From Aquibacillus rhizosphaerae (lineage in GTDB: Bacteria > Bacillota > Bacilli > Bacillales > Amphibacillaceae), in the NCBI RefSeq assembly GCF_030282825.1, contig NZ_JASTZU010000012.1:124001-188000 (forward strand): a stretch of 64,000 bases of DNA, given 5' to 3'. Every line of letters begins with the position of its first letter. The first letter of the stretch is position 1. Positions 62,739 to 64,000 of this stretch are shown one piece after another. The notes beneath the pieces were generated by a model. It was not told the DNA's origin. It was given only the letters and a program-made list of their open reading frames with translations, and ran no database searches. Both the position numbers and the translations under genes were made by a program.

Positions 62739-62986
62739 CAAGAGTTCGACAATATAATAAGTACAAAATGGAAAATTAATAAATCATATTCCTCATTTAT
62801 CAAAAATTCGTTAAGAAATTAAGTGTCCTTGTGAAAATGCATAAGTGACTGGGAAAAAATGTAGTTTCAGTGAGATTACCAGACATAGGTCAAAGAACTA
62901 TTAAATGAGAGGGGATTATTTACTTTGAAGTCCATTGAGACTAGTTGAAATATAGCAAATTACTTTCATTTTATTCGAATCCGTGT

Positions 62987-63014
62987 TGAAATTTGTCAAA
63001 ATAATAGGTATTAT
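62987..63014 (+). promoter_or_regulatory. Promoter of the CheX gene
   Basis: TTGAAA, a 16-base spacer and TATTAT. The start would be near 63021, about 30 bases before the riboswitch. Confidence 0.7.
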
Positions 63015-63052
63015 GTAGGTAGTGCATAATACACAATTAAATATGGTATATG

Positions 63053-63142
63053 AGAAAAAGGCAAACTTCCTGAAAAGGTAGGACGCAAAGCTTAGGGTCT
63101 AAGGTCTTATGGATTATGATCGCCTGGCTACCAAGTAATTTC
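63053..63142 (+). promoter_or_regulatory. Cyclic di-GMP-I (GEMM) riboswitch aptamer
   Basis: The conserved segments occur in order: AAAGGCAAAC, a hairpin TTCCTGAAAAGG with its GAAA tetraloop, TAGGACGCAAAGC, TTAGGGTCTAAGGTC, and CGCCTGGCTACCA. These match the c-di-GMP-I consensus (GGCAAAC, GNRA loop, GGACGCAAAGC, GG-C/T-CTAA, GGCTACC). A terminator follows within the leader. Confidence 0.92.
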
Positions 63143-63152
63143 CTGTTGTTTG

Positions 63153-63184
63153 GCTATTTCTATTAATTTAGAAATAGCTTTTTG
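63153..63184 (+). terminator. Terminator of the c-di-GMP riboswitch
   Basis: GCTATTTCTA and TAGAAATAGC form a 10-bp stem followed by TTTTT, 100 bases before the gene start. It is the probable expression platform; whether ligand turns the gene on or off cannot be read from sequence alone. Confidence 0.85.
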
Positions 63185-63282
63185 TATTTCGTGGATTATT
63201 ATGTAAATTATATAAATCTGTATTCATGGTATAAAGGTTTGGGTTGATTTGGATGTAGCACTTTAGTGGGAGGGAAAACATA

Positions 63283-63747
63283 ATGACTAGTGATCAAAAG
63301 CTAACGAGCAATCAAATGATAAAAGAGTTGTATAATGGAACCATTCATTCGGTTAAGACTGTTATACCTAACGAGCATAAAATCGGGAATCCAAAAGTTA
63401 CAGTAGCACCTATTGATATTCAATTTGGAGTTTTAATTGGTTTTACTGGTGATTTAGAAGGTAAGTTAATACTTCATGCTCAACCAAATGTAATTAGTTT
63501 AATTGGACAAGCGATGTTCGGTATGCCCATAACAAACGATATATTAAATTCCTTCACCGGCGAATTGGGTAATATGTTAGCTGGAAGTTTATCAACTAGT
63601 CTTTCCTCAAATGGTATTTATACGGATATCACGCATCCAACGGTACTTAATGGAAATGCAAACCTTAGAGGGTTCAACCAGGGATTATTAGTAACGGTAA
63701 CATATCCATCTATGGGTGATATGGATATTCACTTACTAGTAAATTGA
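63283..63747 (+). CDS. cheX: CheX/CheC-family chemotaxis phosphatase
   Basis: Probably dephosphorylates CheY-P. 154 aa. The family signature S-x3-E-x2-N is present as S90-FTG-E94-LG-N97 in NSFTGELGNMLAG, with the catalytic Glu and Asn kept. A second copy of this signature is absent, so it is CheX-like, with one active site. The GFTGDLEGKLILHAQPN beta strand is typical. GGGAGGG precedes ATG. Expressed from a c-di-GMP-I riboswitch leader, so chemotaxis adaptation would respond to c-di-GMP. Confidence 0.85.
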   Translation: MTSDQKLTSNQMIKELYNGTIHSVKTVIPNEHKIGNPKVTVAPIDIQFGVLIGFTGDLEGKLILHAQPNVISLIGQAMFGMPITNDILNSFTGELGNMLAGSLSTSLSSNGIYTDITHPTVLNGNANLRGFNQGLLVTVTYPSMGDMDIHLLVN

Positions 63748-64000
63748 CTGTAGTTATTTTTTAAAAAGTATACCCATCTTATAAGAATAACAGTTCTGAC
63801 AATCTTCCAACGATTGCTTAGCATTATAATTGAATAATGTTATTAGAAGAAATAATACTAATCAACAATCAAATAATTAGCCGGAAGAAGATGCAAATGA
63901 TTCATGTTAACTAAGAATTTATATTTAAATAATAATATTGAAGTATTCAATTGTATTAAGGTGTAGTTTCTATAAAAATAGCGTATTTCGTTGATTTTTG
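63748..64000. other. Downstream of cheX to the window end
   Basis: A/T-rich with no open frame, RNA motif or clear terminator within the window. Confidence 0.3.

Overview
The window is a chromosomal segment of a low-GC, endospore-forming Firmicute of the Bacillaceae. Proteins and gene order look most like Oceanobacillus, Virgibacillus or Gracilibacillus relatives. The reasons are the cggR-gapA-pgk-tpiA-gpmI-eno glycolytic operon, the secG-est-rnr-smpB-ssrA block, an alpha/beta-type spore protein, a YteA-type zinc-finger protein, bacilliredoxin, many TTG/GTG starts behind strong AGGAGG sites, and Bacillaceae-type intergenic repeats. I see no phage, CRISPR, rRNA, tRNA or complete insertion sequence, so this is mostly core genome.

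Layout. 0.4-9 kb: L-lactate dehydrogenase, a glutaredoxin-like protein, then the lower-glycolysis operon behind a recognisable CggR operator. 9-12.8 kb: a Fur-controlled siderophore-binding lipoprotein and a double-length permease, preceded by a MITE-like inverted repeat. 13-18 kb (minus strand): fruK-fruA-ptsH-ptsI, fructose uptake joined to the general PTS proteins. 18-25.2 kb: a lysophospholipase-like hydrolase, then secG, est, rnr, smpB and tmRNA, with a GNAT gene and a repeat inserted between rnr and smpB. 25.3-29.6 kb: a GltC-like LysR regulator divergent from a glutamate dehydrogenase, followed by a second GDH that has lost the catalytic lysine. 29.7-33.2 kb: a DUF4317 protein, a tyrosine phosphatase and a YteA protein. 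33.2-35 kb: a serA-like dehydrogenase behind two riboswitches in series (guanine, then ZTP). 35-38.5 kb: a membrane glycerophosphodiesterase and an aldehyde dehydrogenase. 38.7-46.3 kb: a YesM/YesN two-component system with a sugar ABC transporter and a YesL protein, carrying two CcpA (cre) sites. 46.4-52.6 kb: a CwlO-like hydrolase, an NhaC antiporter, a D,D-carboxypeptidase, small genes and a SASP. 52.7-56.8 kb: bacilliredoxin, CvfC, and a PabB-PabC fusion with PabA. 57-62.7 kb: a soluble chemoreceptor and a YclNOPQ-like siderophore transporter with two Fur-controlled promoters. 62.9-63.7 kb: a c-di-GMP-I riboswitch in front of a CheX-type phosphatase.

The most notable points are: (1) the guanine + ZTP tandem riboswitch leader at 33244-33640, which reads as a two-input gate (low guanine AND high Z-nucleotide) on serine and one-carbon supply; (2) the adjacent glutamate dehydrogenase pseudoenzyme next to a GltC-like regulator; (3) direct c-di-GMP control of a CheX protein.
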